From: Segatella baroniae B14 | GTDB taxonomy: Bacteria; Bacteroidota; Bacteroidia; Bacteroidales; Bacteroidaceae | DNA: 64,000 nucleotides | Reading direction: 5' to 3' | Assembly: GCF_022024235.1 (NCBI RefSeq) | Contig: NZ_CP091799.1 | Coordinates: 1,747,001 to 1,811,000 of the forward strand | Part shown: positions 42,425-52,325 of the stretch, in pieces | Layout of the letters: each line of letters begins with the position of its first letter | Numbering within the stretch: position 1 is the first letter of the stretch | Program-made: the position numbers and the translations under genes | Notes under the pieces: model-generated | The model's input: the letters and a program-made list of their open reading frames with translations, nothing else | What the model was told of the DNA's origin: nothing | Database searches by the model: none

Positions 42425-43021
42425 ATGAATCCAGAAACAGAATTTCGCGAGGGATTAGACGAACTCGCAAATCACTATAAAGAAGTATTAAAGCTTTTAG
42501 GTGAAAATCCAGATAGAGAAGGATTAGCAAAAACTCCGATGCGTGTTGCTAAAGCAATGCAGATACTAACTAGAGGATATACGCAAGATCCTCATAAAGT
42601 TCTAACAGATGCACTCTTTGAAGAAGAAAAGTATAATCAGATGGTTATCGTAAAAGATATTGATTTCTTCTCAATGTGTGAACACCATATCCTCCCATTC
42701 TATGGCAAGGTACACGTAGCTTACATTCCTAACAAATACATCACAGGATTAAGCAAAGTAGCAAGAGTCGTTGATATCTTCAGTCATCGTCTACAAGTTC
42801 AAGAACGCCTAACCCAACAAATTAAAGACTGTATCCAGAATACCCTTCACCCACAAGGTGTTATGGTTGTAATAGAAGCCAAACATATGTGCATGCAGAT
42901 GCGAGGCGTTGAAAAACAAAATTCTATTACTACAACAAGTGCATTCAGTGGTGCTTTTGAACAAGCAAAAACCCGAGAAGAATTTATGAATCTTCTTCGT
43001 GGAGAGTCTAAGAGAATCTAA
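42425..43021 (+). CDS. folE: GTP cyclohydrolase I
   Basis: FolE (198 aa) converts GTP to 7,8-dihydroneopterin triphosphate, the first step of folate synthesis. The zinc ligands are visible in [22 protein letters not shown] and in the later [40 protein letters not shown] is the conserved helix. [20 protein letters not shown] at the N-terminus is standard. It lies between the SPOR and exonuclease genes, with 34- and 17-base gaps. The later step folK is at 25009. Confidence 0.96.
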   Translation: MNPETEFREGLDELANHYKEVLKLLGENPDREGLAKTPMRVAKAMQILTRGYTQDPHKVLTDALFEEEKYNQMVIVKDIDFFSMCEHHILPFYGKVHVAYIPNKYITGLSKVARVVDIFSHRLQVQERLTQQIKDCIQNTLHPQGVMVVIEAKHMCMQMRGVEKQNSITTTSAFSGAFEQAKTREEFMNLLRGESKRI

Positions 43022-43038
43022 GAATCCAAGCCAATAGT

Positions 43039-43791
43039 ATGAAATTAATATCGTGGAATGTTAACGGATTAAGAGCCTGTGTAACTAAAGGATTTAAAGA
43101 AACTTTTAAATCCTTTGATGCCGATTTTTTCTGTATCCAAGAAACAAAGATGCAAGAAGGGCAATTAGATTTGCAGTTTGACGGCTATGAATCTTTTTGG
43201 AATTATGCAGATAAAAAAGGATATTCCGGAACTGCAATTTACGCAAAGACGAAACCGCTAAACGTAACTTATGGCATTGACATAGACGATCATAATCATG
43301 AAGGCAGAGTTATCACTTTAGAATATGATAACTTCTTTCTAGTAACGGTTTACACACCAAACTCACAAAATGAGTTAAAACGCCTCAACTACAGAATGAT
43401 TTGGGAAAAGGACTTTCAAACTTATCTTCATAAACTTGATAAGAGGAAACCAATAATCGTCTGTGGTGATATGAATGTGGCCCATCAAGAAATCGATATC
43501 AAGAATCCTAAAACCAATCACAAGAGTGCAGGATTCACTGATGAAGAAAGAGAAAAGATGACACAACTCCTTTCAAATGGCTTCACAGATACCTTCAGAT
43601 TCAAATATCCAGAGCAAATAACATACTCATGGTGGTCGTACAGATTTCGTGCTAGAGAGAAAAATGCTGGATGGCGCATTGACTATTTCCTTGTTTCTGA
43701 TAGGATTAAAGAAAAAGTTTTAGATGCTAAAATACACACAGATATCATGGGCAGCGATCACTGTCCCGTAGAACTTACAATTGAACTTTAA
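43039..43791 (+). CDS. xth: Exodeoxyribonuclease III (AP endonuclease)
   Basis: This 250-aa enzyme of the ExoIII/Ape1 family cuts DNA at abasic sites during base excision repair. MKLISWNVNGLRA has the metal-binding Asn, CIQETKMQEGQ the metal Glu, and VTVYTPNSQNELKRLNYR the catalytic Tyr region. GDMNVAHQEIDI carries the Asp/Asn pair, and ITYSWWSYRFRAREKNAGWRIDYFLVS and GSDHCPVELTI complete the motif set. It is the last gene of the local run and ends in a strong terminator. Confidence 0.94.
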   Translation: MKLISWNVNGLRACVTKGFKETFKSFDADFFCIQETKMQEGQLDLQFDGYESFWNYADKKGYSGTAIYAKTKPLNVTYGIDIDDHNHEGRVITLEYDNFFLVTVYTPNSQNELKRLNYRMIWEKDFQTYLHKLDKRKPIIVCGDMNVAHQEIDIKNPKTNHKSAGFTDEEREKMTQLLSNGFTDTFRFKYPEQITYSWWSYRFRAREKNAGWRIDYFLVSDRIKEKVLDAKIHTDIMGSDHCPVELTIEL

Positions 43792-43815
43792 ATCAACTAC
43801 ACTTATAAAACAGGA

Positions 43816-43841
43816 AAAGGTGTGCCTAATGGCACACCTTT
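43816..43841. terminator. Bidirectional terminator
   Basis: AAAGGTGTGCC (43816-43826) pairs perfectly with GGCACACCTTT (43831-43841) around TAAT, between the convergent exonuclease and YwqK-like genes. Confidence 0.8.
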
Positions 43842-43882
43842 ATTATTGAATCTCTAGTGGTTATGAACAAAATTTATCGTAT

Positions 43883-44389
43883 TTATAAGAGAGATTTTAT
43901 CTCGTCCATTGAATGTTTCTCGACAGTACCATCACTTCTAGTGATAGTGAAATAATCATAAGCAGACTTTCCATTAACAAATCGTACAACAGCAACACCA
44001 CCATCACGAAGCTGTAATGTAAAGTATCCATGACGCTGACCATTTACATACATACCGTGCCATTTCTCTTTACCATTCTTATAATATGTGGTAACTTCAC
44101 CATTGAATACGGTATTCTTGTCATTAGCTAAATCTATAAAGCTATATCCACCTTCTGCACGAAGATTACCATTCATATAGAAATCCTGGAATACATCCTG
44201 CTTTTTAAGACCTTTACCTGTTGTCATCAGCAATCTATAATAACTAGCTTGATCTGCGTGAGCAACATTAATCATATTCTCTGCATAATATATTGTATCT
44301 GCAACTACTGTTGCATTTTCAACATGCTTACGAGCAAAACTTGCTATAGTGAGCATTGCCAAAACTGAAAGTAATAATACACGTTTCAT
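43883..44389 (-). CDS. Secreted YwqK/MORN-like repeat protein
   Basis: This 168-aa protein has a signal peptide (MKRVLLLSVLAMLTIASFA). Two repeats of the type FYMNGNLRAEGGYSF and YYKNGKEKWHGMYVNGQRHGYFTL follow. These resemble MORN/YwqK beta-hairpin repeats. Such proteins in Bacteroidetes are exported, often of unknown function; the 'antitoxin' label on YwqK families is not supported by a partner here. An ATG two codons upstream (44395) is equally possible. It is monocistronic and divergent from a long AT-rich gap. Confidence 0.65.
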   Translation of the reverse strand: MKRVLLLSVLAMLTIASFARKHVENATVVADTIYYAENMINVAHADQASYYRLLMTTGKGLKKQDVFQDFYMNGNLRAEGGYSFIDLANDKNTVFNGEVTTYYKNGKEKWHGMYVNGQRHGYFTLQLRDGGVAVVRFVNGKSAYDYFTITRSDGTVEKHSMDEIKSLL

Positions 44390-44395
44390 AATCAT

Positions 44396-45287
44396 ATAGT
44401 TTTTAGGTTCTTAATCAGATATTGTTTTTATTTCTATTGCAAATATAGTGTATATTTCTCAAATTTCGTTATTTCTTTAACACTATTTTATACATTTTTT
44501 TCAACCATATCTAAGCTGTTATTTTTAAATGTACTTTTAATTTAAAATATCTATTTTTAGGGGTAAATAGTTACTATTTGTAAATTTCAAAGTTACATAT
44601 ATAGCTAAAAACAGTGTCTCAAAATCATTTTAGACAAAATTCTATCTAAATATCGAACAAATCATTTTAAAAGGTAGAAATAATTACTTACAGTTTAAAG
44701 CCATCTTTTTGTAAACTTTTTATACCTAACACAAAACTATAACATTTTACTCTCATTTTTATTCAAACTTATAACTATAAAACCATCAAATGTATCAAAA
44801 TGAAAATAATTAGGCCTCTCAGATTAACATTGATTAATTCCCCGTAGTTTCTACAATATATTTTCCAACCAAAAACTTACTAAAATCTTTCTGTAAATAG
44901 CTGAAATTTTACGAGTAAATACAAAATTCGCATTCCACTGGCCAACAAAATCTAGCATTTTGGGGCTGAAAGCTTAATCAACAGGATGTAAAAAATGATC
45001 AAAAAGTATGTAAATGCTGATTTAAAAGAATATTTGTACTTTAGTATCTGATTCCAGTGCATTTTTAATTAATTGGTCAGCAACTGTTCGACGATTATCA
45101 TTTTAACAGTATTCTATGCATCAATATTACATCCACATATCAAAAAAGAACAAAAGCCAGTATAAGTTATTTTTTTTGTTAAATTTCTTTATGACTACAA
45201 GATGTGGAGTTAATGAATTTTCAGTAGTTTCTTTGCTCCTTTAACCAAAAAAAATTGTATTTTTGCATTATATAATAATAAAGAGGT
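44396..45287. other. Long AT-rich intergenic region
   Basis: No gene is seen in this 892-base gap. It has a TATATTTGC -7 box on the minus strand (44439-44447) for the YwqK-like gene and a TATTTTTGC box (45258-45266) for the metzincin gene. An 11-base direct repeat, AAATCATTTTA, occurs twice in 44620-44690. All frames close quickly. It could hold regulatory sites or a small RNA, but nothing structured stands out by eye. Confidence 0.5.
45258..45266 (+). promoter_or_regulatory. -7 box of the metzincin gene
   Basis: TATTTTTGC matches TAnnTTTGC, 21 bases before the start. TTTG at 45232-45235 is a possible -33 with a slightly long 22-base spacer. Confidence 0.6.
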
Positions 45288-46508
45288 ATGAAATATCATT
45301 TTTTTCTCTCCATCATTACACTGCTTATAATTTGTTCTTCGTGCTCAAAAAATACTACAGAAGAGCTTGATGATAGTATTTATACCATAGATTCAGATAA
45401 TACAACTGGAAACAAAGATGGACAAAGTCATCAAGATCAGGATACCATATCTGCTAATAATATTACAGACAGCTATCGATATCAGCTACCTATAATATTT
45501 CATATTCTATATACGAATGAAGCAGAAAAAGACAGCTTACCTCCAGAACGCTTTACTACAATTCTGAAGAATGTAAACGATTTGTACAAAGGTAATATAT
45601 ATAATCCCCAAAGTGTGGACCTTGGCATTGACTTTGTCATGGCTACCCATAATGAACAAGGAGAACTGCTAAAAAATGCAGGTATAGAATATATTCACTG
45701 GAATAGCGATTCTATTTCACCGTCAGAGTTCATGAAAAATTCGACGGGTAAATATAAATCCCTAATCTGGGAACCTAACGACTATATCAATATTATGGTC
45801 TACCCTTTCAAGACAGATACAACCAAGTCTACCACGACTTTAGGTATCTCTCATTTGCCATATACAACAACAGAACACAAACTGGAAGGATTATCTGTTA
45901 AAGATGGCCAAGTGACAAAAGACAATATAAAATTTGCCTATTGCTCATCCATCAATAGTAAATATGCCCAAAAGTCCTCTGACTCTTGGAGGTATACACA
46001 GAATAAGCGTAACCCAAATTGGAACATCAACTCTAGTACAGTTGACATAAGTGTAACTCTTGCACATGAATTAGGACATTATCTAGGATTACATCATGTA
46101 TTTGCAGATGATGGAGATGATAAACTTGTAGACAAGGAAGAAGATACAGATTATTGTAAAGACACACCTTCATACAATCGTGTAACATACACAGCCCAAC
46201 TGACAGAAAGAGTATTGGAAATGAACGAATATAACAAACAAAACTTGAATATTGAAGGGTTGACTATTGATAATTTTTATGAATTAGTGAATAGAACCAA
46301 CCAAGACTCTACGTTCCAATCACACAATCTCATGGATTATTCTTTTAGCCACAGCGATCTCTTTACTCAGGAACAAAGAGATCGAATTAGAAATGTATTA
46401 TACTATAGCCCACTAATTCCTGGCCCGAAAAAGAATTCTAACGCAGTATCAGTAACAAGAGCTACCAACAACGAGATATTCGATCTGCCTATTCATGTAG
46501 CAAGATAA
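45288..46508 (+). CDS. M43-like zinc metalloproteinase lipoprotein (BF0631 type)
   Basis: This 406-aa exported metzincin protease starts with a lipoprotein signal peptide (MKYHFFLSIITLLIICSSC, lipidated Cys probably C19). HELGHYLGLHH at residues 260-270 provides zinc ligands H260, H264 and H270 and the catalytic E261. The Met-turn is NLMDY (347-351). The propeptide-like region from 20 to about 60 is polar and low-complexity. Members in Bacteroides and Prevotella are annotated as zinc-dependent metalloproteinase lipoproteins. Host or dietary protein degradation is a family-level guess. It has a large upstream gap and its own promoter. Confidence 0.85.
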   Translation: MKYHFFLSIITLLIICSSCSKNTTEELDDSIYTIDSDNTTGNKDGQSHQDQDTISANNITDSYRYQLPIIFHILYTNEAEKDSLPPERFTTILKNVNDLYKGNIYNPQSVDLGIDFVMATHNEQGELLKNAGIEYIHWNSDSISPSEFMKNSTGKYKSLIWEPNDYINIMVYPFKTDTTKSTTTLGISHLPYTTTEHKLEGLSVKDGQVTKDNIKFAYCSSINSKYAQKSSDSWRYTQNKRNPNWNINSSTVDISVTLAHELGHYLGLHHVFADDGDDKLVDKEEDTDYCKDTPSYNRVTYTAQLTERVLEMNEYNKQNLNIEGLTIDNFYELVNRTNQDSTFQSHNLMDYSFSHSDLFTQEQRDRIRNVLYYSPLIPGPKKNSNAVSVTRATNNEIFDLPIHVAR

Positions 46509-46526
46509 CAAAATAATTGAACTTCG

Positions 46527-47777
46527 ATGAAATCATACACAATAAATGCACCCCTACAAATAGATGCAACTATAGAATTGCCAGCCAGTAAAAGTATTAG
46601 CAATCGTGCACTCATCATATACGCACTATCACACGGCGGGATTCTCCCCAAAAATCTTTCAGACTGTGATGATACGGAGGTCATCATAGCTGCTTTAAAA
46701 AATAGCCCTGACATTATCGATATCAAAGCAGCCGGAACTGCCATGCGTTTCATGACAGCTTTTCTGTCATCTACTCTTGGTTCACATACTATTACAGGAA
46801 CCGAAAGAATGCAACATCGTCCTATCAAAATACTTGTTGATGCATTAAAGTCACTTGGCGCCAATATTTCGTATATAAAAGAAGATGGATTTCCACCACT
46901 TCACATCACAGGGAAACAACTTACCGGAGGACATTTGCAAATTCCAGGAAATATAAGTTCTCAATATATTTCAGCTCTATTGATGATTGGACCAATTCTT
47001 AAACAAGGATTGGAACTTGAACTTTCTGGTGAAATTGTGTCTCGACCTTATATAAACATGACACTTAAAATTATGGCATATTTTGGAGCAGAAGCACAAT
47101 GGGAAAGCGAGAATATTATCAAAGTATCACCAAAACCATATATTAACAAAGCGTATCTTGTTGAAAATGACTGGAGTGGCAGTTCATATTGGTACGAAAT
47201 TATGGCTCTTTGCAAAGATGACCAGGCTAAAATACATCTTACCGGGCTGTTCAGGAATTCACTCCAAGGCGATTCTGTAATTCAGGATATCTTTGCTAAG
47301 TTAGGAGTACGCACTGTTTTTGAAGAATCAGGTACTGATGCAACAACAACAGTTACACTAACCAAAACTCCATACCATTTAGAGTCGTTTACATACGATT
47401 TTACAAAATGTCCAGATTTAGCACAGACCGTAGTTGTAACTTGCTGCGAATTGGGTATAAAATTCCATTTTACAGGATTAGCAAGTCTGAAAATTAAAGA
47501 AACCGATCGTATAGAAGCTCTCAAAATAGAACTAAGAAAACTTGGTTTTATACTGCATGATGAGCACGATGATACTTTAATTTGGAATGGCGATAGATGT
47601 GAAGCGTCCATGGCACCGATAGATACTTATGAAGACCATCGTATGGCTATGGCTTTTGCACCAACTTGCTTTGTTCATAAGGATCTGTTGATGAATAATC
47701 CACAAGTAGTCAGCAAATCATACCCACACTTTTGGGATGATCTACGACAGGCAAATTTTTTAATCAAACAAAATTAA
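46527..47777 (+). CDS. aroA: 3-phosphoshikimate 1-carboxyvinyltransferase
   Basis: AroA (416 aa) joins shikimate 3-phosphate and phosphoenolpyruvate in the pathway to chorismate and aromatic amino acids. LPASKSISNRALIIYALS (substrate lysine), AAGTAMRFMTAFLS, RPIKILVDALKSLGA, PGNISSQYISALLM and LKIKETDRIEALKIEL are conserved. CPDLAQ supplies the catalytic Asp. EDHRMAMAFA closes the site. The next gene begins 4 bases after the stop. Confidence 0.94.
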   Translation: MKSYTINAPLQIDATIELPASKSISNRALIIYALSHGGILPKNLSDCDDTEVIIAALKNSPDIIDIKAAGTAMRFMTAFLSSTLGSHTITGTERMQHRPIKILVDALKSLGANISYIKEDGFPPLHITGKQLTGGHLQIPGNISSQYISALLMIGPILKQGLELELSGEIVSRPYINMTLKIMAYFGAEAQWESENIIKVSPKPYINKAYLVENDWSGSSYWYEIMALCKDDQAKIHLTGLFRNSLQGDSVIQDIFAKLGVRTVFEESGTDATTTVTLTKTPYHLESFTYDFTKCPDLAQTVVVTCCELGIKFHFTGLASLKIKETDRIEALKIELRKLGFILHDEHDDTLIWNGDRCEASMAPIDTYEDHRMAMAFAPTCFVHKDLLMNNPQVVSKSYPHFWDDLRQANFLIKQN

Positions 47778-47781
47778 CACA

Positions 47782-48216
47782 ATGTGGGTATTAATCGGTT
47801 CACTAGCTTTTCTAGGTATTATTGCAGCCTTGTTCGGCTATATATCAAACAGGAAAGGAGAAAGTCAAATTACTATAGCTCCCTCAACAGCCAACTGCGC
47901 TACCTGCAGTGGTTCTGACCCTAAATGCGAACAAGAATGCGTCATGGAAGCTGCGACCAAAGAAATAGAATATTTCGATGACGAAGAACTTGATCAGTTC
48001 AAACATAAAGCATCTGATAGCTATACAAATGAAGAAGTCGAGCTATTTTCAGACATTATGTACACCATGAGACCAGAAGAAGTAAAAGCGTGGAACAGAA
48101 GTTTGATATTACGAGAGATTAATTTTCCAAATCCTCTGAAAGATGAGTTAATTGCACTTATAGAAGAGGCAAACTCTACAAACGATAAAAACGACAAAAA
48201 ACATGAGTATATTTGA
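47782..48216 (+). CDS. Single-pass membrane protein with a Cys cluster, function unknown
   Basis: This 144-aa protein starts with one transmembrane helix (MWVLIGSLAFLGIIAALFGYI). A cysteine cluster follows: C39 and C42 (NCATCSG), then C49 and C53 (KCEQECVME), spaced CxxC-x6-CxxxC. The cytosolic C-terminal half is acidic and helical (FDDEELDQFKHKA, NEEVELFSDIM). The Cys cluster suggests binding of iron, zinc or a cluster. It lies between aroA and a metal-transport permease, overlapping the latter by 14 bases, which supports a metal link. No named family is assigned. Confidence 0.65.
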   Translation: MWVLIGSLAFLGIIAALFGYISNRKGESQITIAPSTANCATCSGSDPKCEQECVMEAATKEIEYFDDEELDQFKHKASDSYTNEEVELFSDIMYTMRPEEVKAWNRSLILREINFPNPLKDELIALIEEANSTNDKNDKKHEYI

Positions 48217-49027
48217 ATATACATTTTTCCAGAATGCTCTAATCGGTTCTCTACTAGCCAGCATACTCTGCGGATTCATTGGTACCTATATCGTTACCCG
48301 CAGATTGGTATTCATTAGTGGTGGTATTACTCATGCCTCTTTTGGTGGAATAGGCATTGGTGTCATTTTGGGAATCAGTCCGATTTGGAGTGCCATGTTT
48401 TTCTCTATCATGAGCGCCTTTGGTGTTCAGTGGATTTCCCGAAAAGGAGGTGTACGAGAAGATTCTGCAATTGCTCTTTTTTGGACACTTGGCATGAGTA
48501 TCGGAATTATATGCTGCTTTCTTACTCCAGGATTTATGCCTGATCTTTCATCGTTTCTATTTGGCAACATATTAACGATAGAAAGTTGCGACCTCATACT
48601 TCTAGGTATATTGGCAGCTGTGGTAACCTTACTTTTTACTTTCTTTTTAAGACCTATACAAAGTATTGCATTCGATCGTACTTTTGCTCGTTCACAACAC
48701 CTACCTGTAACTTTCATCGAATATCTCATGATGGCTCTCATCGCGATGACCATTGTGTCAACACTACGAATGGTGGGTATCGTTTTAGCTATAAGTCTGC
48801 TGACTATACCACAGATGACAGCAAATCTTTATACATACTCTTATAAAAAGATGATTCTACTCAGCATCATTATCGGATGGATAGACTGCCTTATGGGACT
48901 TGGCATCAGTTACCAGTTAAATGTTCCTTCTGGAGCGTCCATAATCTTTGTAAGCATCATCATGTACATCATGATGAAAATCGAAAGATTAATTCATCAA
49001 AAATATCATAAAAGCATTAGAATTTGA
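48203..49027 (+). CDS. Metal ABC transporter permease, ZnuB/MntB type
   Basis: This 274-aa inner membrane permease of the ABC-3 family imports zinc, manganese or iron together with a binding protein and an ATPase. FFQNALIGSLLASILCGFIGTYIVTRRLVFISGGITHASFGGIGIG contains the family's typical GGITHASFGG stretch, and eight to nine helices are visible. The ATPase and binding-protein genes are not in this window, so it must work with partners encoded elsewhere. Its frame overlaps both neighbours, giving a tight operon with the Cys-cluster gene and porW. Confidence 0.85.
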   Translation: MSIFEYTFFQNALIGSLLASILCGFIGTYIVTRRLVFISGGITHASFGGIGIGVILGISPIWSAMFFSIMSAFGVQWISRKGGVREDSAIALFWTLGMSIGIICCFLTPGFMPDLSSFLFGNILTIESCDLILLGILAAVVTLLFTFFLRPIQSIAFDRTFARSQHLPVTFIEYLMMALIAMTIVSTLRMVGIVLAISLLTIPQMTANLYTYSYKKMILLSIIIGWIDCLMGLGISYQLNVPSGASIIFVSIIMYIMMKIERLIHQKYHKSIRI

Positions 49028-52000
49028 AAATTAGGATTTCACATATTAAACTACTATTAATAATGTCTATTCTTGTAGCCATTGTGAGCTGTTCTACCCA
49101 AAAGAATACAGCTAAAAATAGATGGTGGCATTCTCTTAATGCCAAATACAACACCTATTACAATGGTTCGCTAGCCTATATTGACGCTTCCCTTGAAAAA
49201 GAAAACGGCAATCGAGACAACTATACTGAAATAATTCCACTGTATACTGTTGGAAACAAGAACAGTATAGCTATTGGCAAGTCTAACTTTGATAGAGCTA
49301 TTGAAAAATGTGAAAAAGCTATCCAACAACATAGTATAAAACGTAAACCAATTTGGGATAAAAGCAGACGAAAAACAGCAAAAGATATAGAGTGGCTTAA
49401 TCGCAAAGAATTTAACCCATTTCTTTGGAAAGCGTGGTTATTAATGGGACGGTCTCAGTTTCATTCCGGACAGTTTGACGAAGCTGTATCAACCTTTTCC
49501 TATATGAGTCGATTATACGAGACACAACCTGCCATTTATGGAAAGGCACGTGCCTGGTTGGCCAAATGCTTCATACAACAGGGATTTTTGTATGATGCAG
49601 AAGATGTCATGAAAAATATAGAAAGAGACTCCATCCATTGGCGCGCACAAAAAGAATGGGACTACACGTATGCCGATTACTATTTACATACCCATAATTT
49701 CGATAAAGCAATACCTTTTCTGAAAAAGGTTATCAAGCACGAAATGAGACGCAAGCAAAAAGCTCGTGAATGGTTTTTACTTGGACAAATTGAGGCTTCT
49801 TTAGGTCATTATCAAGAAGCTTATACTGCATTTAAGCATGTACAAAGACTCAATCCACCATACGAACTGGCATTCAATGCACGCATTGCTATGACTGAAG
49901 TTATGGCTGGAGGGCAAGCCAAGAAAATGATTTCAAGACTCAGACGTATGGCTGCATCTGATAACAATAAAGAATATCTTGACCAAGTATACTATGCCAT
50001 TGGAAATATCTATTTAACACAAAAAGACACTATGCAAGCTATAAAAGCCTACGAAGAAGGATATGAAAAAGCAACTCGTAATGGTGTAGAAAAAGGTGTA
50101 TTACTGCTACATCTTGGCAATTTATACTGGGATAAGGAAAAATACGGAGATGCACATCGATGTTATAGTACTGCTATAGGTCTTCTCGATAAAGACCGAA
50201 AAGATTATAAGACTCTTGAAGATCGCGACAAGATTCTTGAAGAATTGGTTCCTTATAGTGACGCTGTGGAATTACAAGACTCTCTACAGCGTTTAGCTCG
50301 TATGAGCGATAAAGAAAGATATGCTATTATTGATAAATTAATAGCTAATTACAAGAAAAAAGAAAAAGAACAAAAAAATAAAGAAGCAGAAGCACAAATT
50401 ACAATTAATAACAGCAAGAATGGCTTTCATACAGCAAATACAAATAAACAGCAGCCTCAACAATTATCTAACACCCAACAAAACGGAATTTGGTATTTCT
50501 ACAATCCTTTAACGGTATCACAGGGAAAAGTTTCCTTTGAAAGATCATGGGGCAAACGGGAAAACGTGGATAACTGGCAACGCTCCAATAAAACCGTTGT
50601 TGCTATGGGTGAAGAGAATCAGGAACAATTATCTGATGAACAGAGAGATTCTCTTTTTGCAGAACAGAATAGACTTGATTCGCTGGAAAATATAAGCGAT
50701 AGCGCACAGAACAATCCACATAAGCGCGAATATTATCTCAAAGATATTCCATTTACAGAAGAACAAATTACAGCAAGTAATAAGATTCTTCAAGATGCAT
50801 TATACCACTGTGGCATAATCTTTAAAGATAAATTAGACAATCTTACACTTAGCGAAAAAGCACTTAGACGTATTACTGACAATTATTCAGATTATGAACA
50901 CCTCGATGATGTTTATTATCATTTATTTTTGTTATATTCACGTGAAGGACAAGCTAATAGAGCTAATACTTATATCGAAAAATTAAAAGATGACTATCCA
51001 CAAAGTCAATGGACGACTCTCCTTACTGACCCATATTATATAGAAAATGCAAAATTTGGTGAACAAATAGAAGACTCTCTATACGCTGCTACATACGAAG
51101 CATTTAAAGCAGATCGATATCAAGAAGTTAAAGCCAATACAAGTATTTCTGAATATCGCTTCCCTACTGGTGCTAATAGAGATAAATTTCTATTTATCGG
51201 TGGTATGAGCAAACTCAATAGTGGTGATACCAAAGGTTGTATTTCTGATATGAAAACTATCGTCGATAAATTCGCTAACAGCAGACTGGCAGAAATGGCT
51301 GGTATGATTTTGAATGGAGTTAACGACGGAAGAAAACTACATGGAGCCAAATTTGATTTGAATGTGGTATGGAATCAGCGTGCAGATATTCTTAATGATA
51401 GTAATACTATTAAAAATCAAAAATTTACGGCTGAACGAAATACGGAGTTTAATTTCATCATCATGTATAATCCAGATTCACTACATGAAAACAAATTATT
51501 ATTTGAAGTTGCGAAGTTCAATTTCACCAATTTCCTTGTCCGCAATTTCGATATAGCCATCGACGATGTTGACGGCATACATCGCATGCGCATCCAAGGA
51601 TTTAGGAATTATGACGAAGCAATGCAATATGCTCGACAATTAGCAGATCAGGAAAATATTGTCAGGAGTATTGAAAAAAATGCTAACACGTTAATCATTA
51701 GCAATACAAACCTTGAGATAATTGGGAAATATTTGTCTTATAGTGATTATGATAAATTCTACAAGAAGCATTTTGCAACACTTAAGATACGTACATTCCG
51801 CCTATTGACTGAGCCAGAAGAAATTATCACTGACAAAGAAAATAGCAGTACAACACCGACACAAGAAGAAATGAATAATATGCTTAATGACGGTATTTTC
51901 ATTGACAATGGTTTGGATATAGAACCTAAACTAGAAGGTACTATTATTCAGGAAAAAGAAAAAAATACTTCTTCTCCTTCTTCTCATACAACTGTTGTAG

Positions 52001-52323
52001 AAATTAAAGAAGAAAAAACAGCAACTCCTGTACCTGCATCACCAAAGACTTTAGGAGTTACCATTCCTACCAAAACAGTCATTGAAAAAGAAACAACAAA
52101 GAAGACAATTGTCAATGGCAATAGCAAAGTTAGCAAAAATATACCATCCCAAAAGTCTTCGGTCAAAAAGGAATCTATTTCCAAAAAGACAAATACAGGC
52201 ATATATTTCAATGATGGATTTAGTAATACAAAAAGCAACAGTTCCAAGACGAAGGACAAACGCCAACCTCAAAAGCAAACCTTCGATTTGGAAGATGAAT
52301 ATTATGATTTAGAAGGATTTTAA
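49024..52323 (+). CDS. porW: PorW/SprE-type TPR lipoprotein of the type IX secretion system
   Basis: This 1099-aa lipoprotein begins with a TTG start that gives a full signal peptide (MKIRISHIKLLLIMSILVAIVSC, Cys23). TPR-like repeats extend over about residues 100-400 (FHSGQFDEAVSTFSYMSRLY, ARAWLAKCFIQQGFLYDAEDV, AKEWFLLGQ-type units). A long linker and a second TPR region follow, then a basic low-complexity tail after about 940. It resembles SprE/PorW, an outer membrane factor tied to type IX secretion and gliding. The porX gene follows by two bases. The TTG start overlaps the permease stop. Confidence 0.8.
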   Translation: MKIRISHIKLLLIMSILVAIVSCSTQKNTAKNRWWHSLNAKYNTYYNGSLAYIDASLEKENGNRDNYTEIIPLYTVGNKNSIAIGKSNFDRAIEKCEKAIQQHSIKRKPIWDKSRRKTAKDIEWLNRKEFNPFLWKAWLLMGRSQFHSGQFDEAVSTFSYMSRLYETQPAIYGKARAWLAKCFIQQGFLYDAEDVMKNIERDSIHWRAQKEWDYTYADYYLHTHNFDKAIPFLKKVIKHEMRRKQKAREWFLLGQIEASLGHYQEAYTAFKHVQRLNPPYELAFNARIAMTEVMAGGQAKKMISRLRRMAASDNNKEYLDQVYYAIGNIYLTQKDTMQAIKAYEEGYEKATRNGVEKGVLLLHLGNLYWDKEKYGDAHRCYSTAIGLLDKDRKDYKTLEDRDKILEELVPYSDAVELQDSLQRLARMSDKERYAIIDKLIANYKKKEKEQKNKEAEAQITINNSKNGFHTANTNKQQPQQLSNTQQNGIWYFYNPLTVSQGKVSFERSWGKRENVDNWQRSNKTVVAMGEENQEQLSDEQRDSLFAEQNRLDSLENISDSAQNNPHKREYYLKDIPFTEEQITASNKILQDALYHCGIIFKDKLDNLTLSEKALRRITDNYSDYEHLDDVYYHLFLLYSREGQANRANTYIEKLKDDYPQSQWTTLLTDPYYIENAKFGEQIEDSLYAATYEAFKADRYQEVKANTSISEYRFPTGANRDKFLFIGGMSKLNSGDTKGCISDMKTIVDKFANSRLAEMAGMILNGVNDGRKLHGAKFDLNVVWNQRADILNDSNTIKNQKFTAERNTEFNFIIMYNPDSLHENKLLFEVAKFNFTNFLVRNFDIAIDDVDGIHRMRIQGFRNYDEAMQYARQLADQENIVRSIEKNANTLIISNTNLEIIGKYLSYSDYDKFYKKHFATLKIRTFRLLTEPEEIITDKENSSTTPTQEEMNNMLNDGIFIDNGLDIEPKLEGTIIQEKEKNTSSPSSHTTVVEIKEEKTATPVPASPKTLGVTIPTKTVIEKETTKKTIVNGNSKVSKNIPSQKSSVKKESISKKTNTGIYFNDGFSNTKSNSSKTKDKRQPQKQTFDLEDEYYDLEGF

Positions 52324-52325
52324 TT

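Noticed and set aside
43883..44389. Toxin-antitoxin module suggested by the YwqK-like repeats
   Set aside because: There is no toxin gene next to it, and the protein has a signal peptide.
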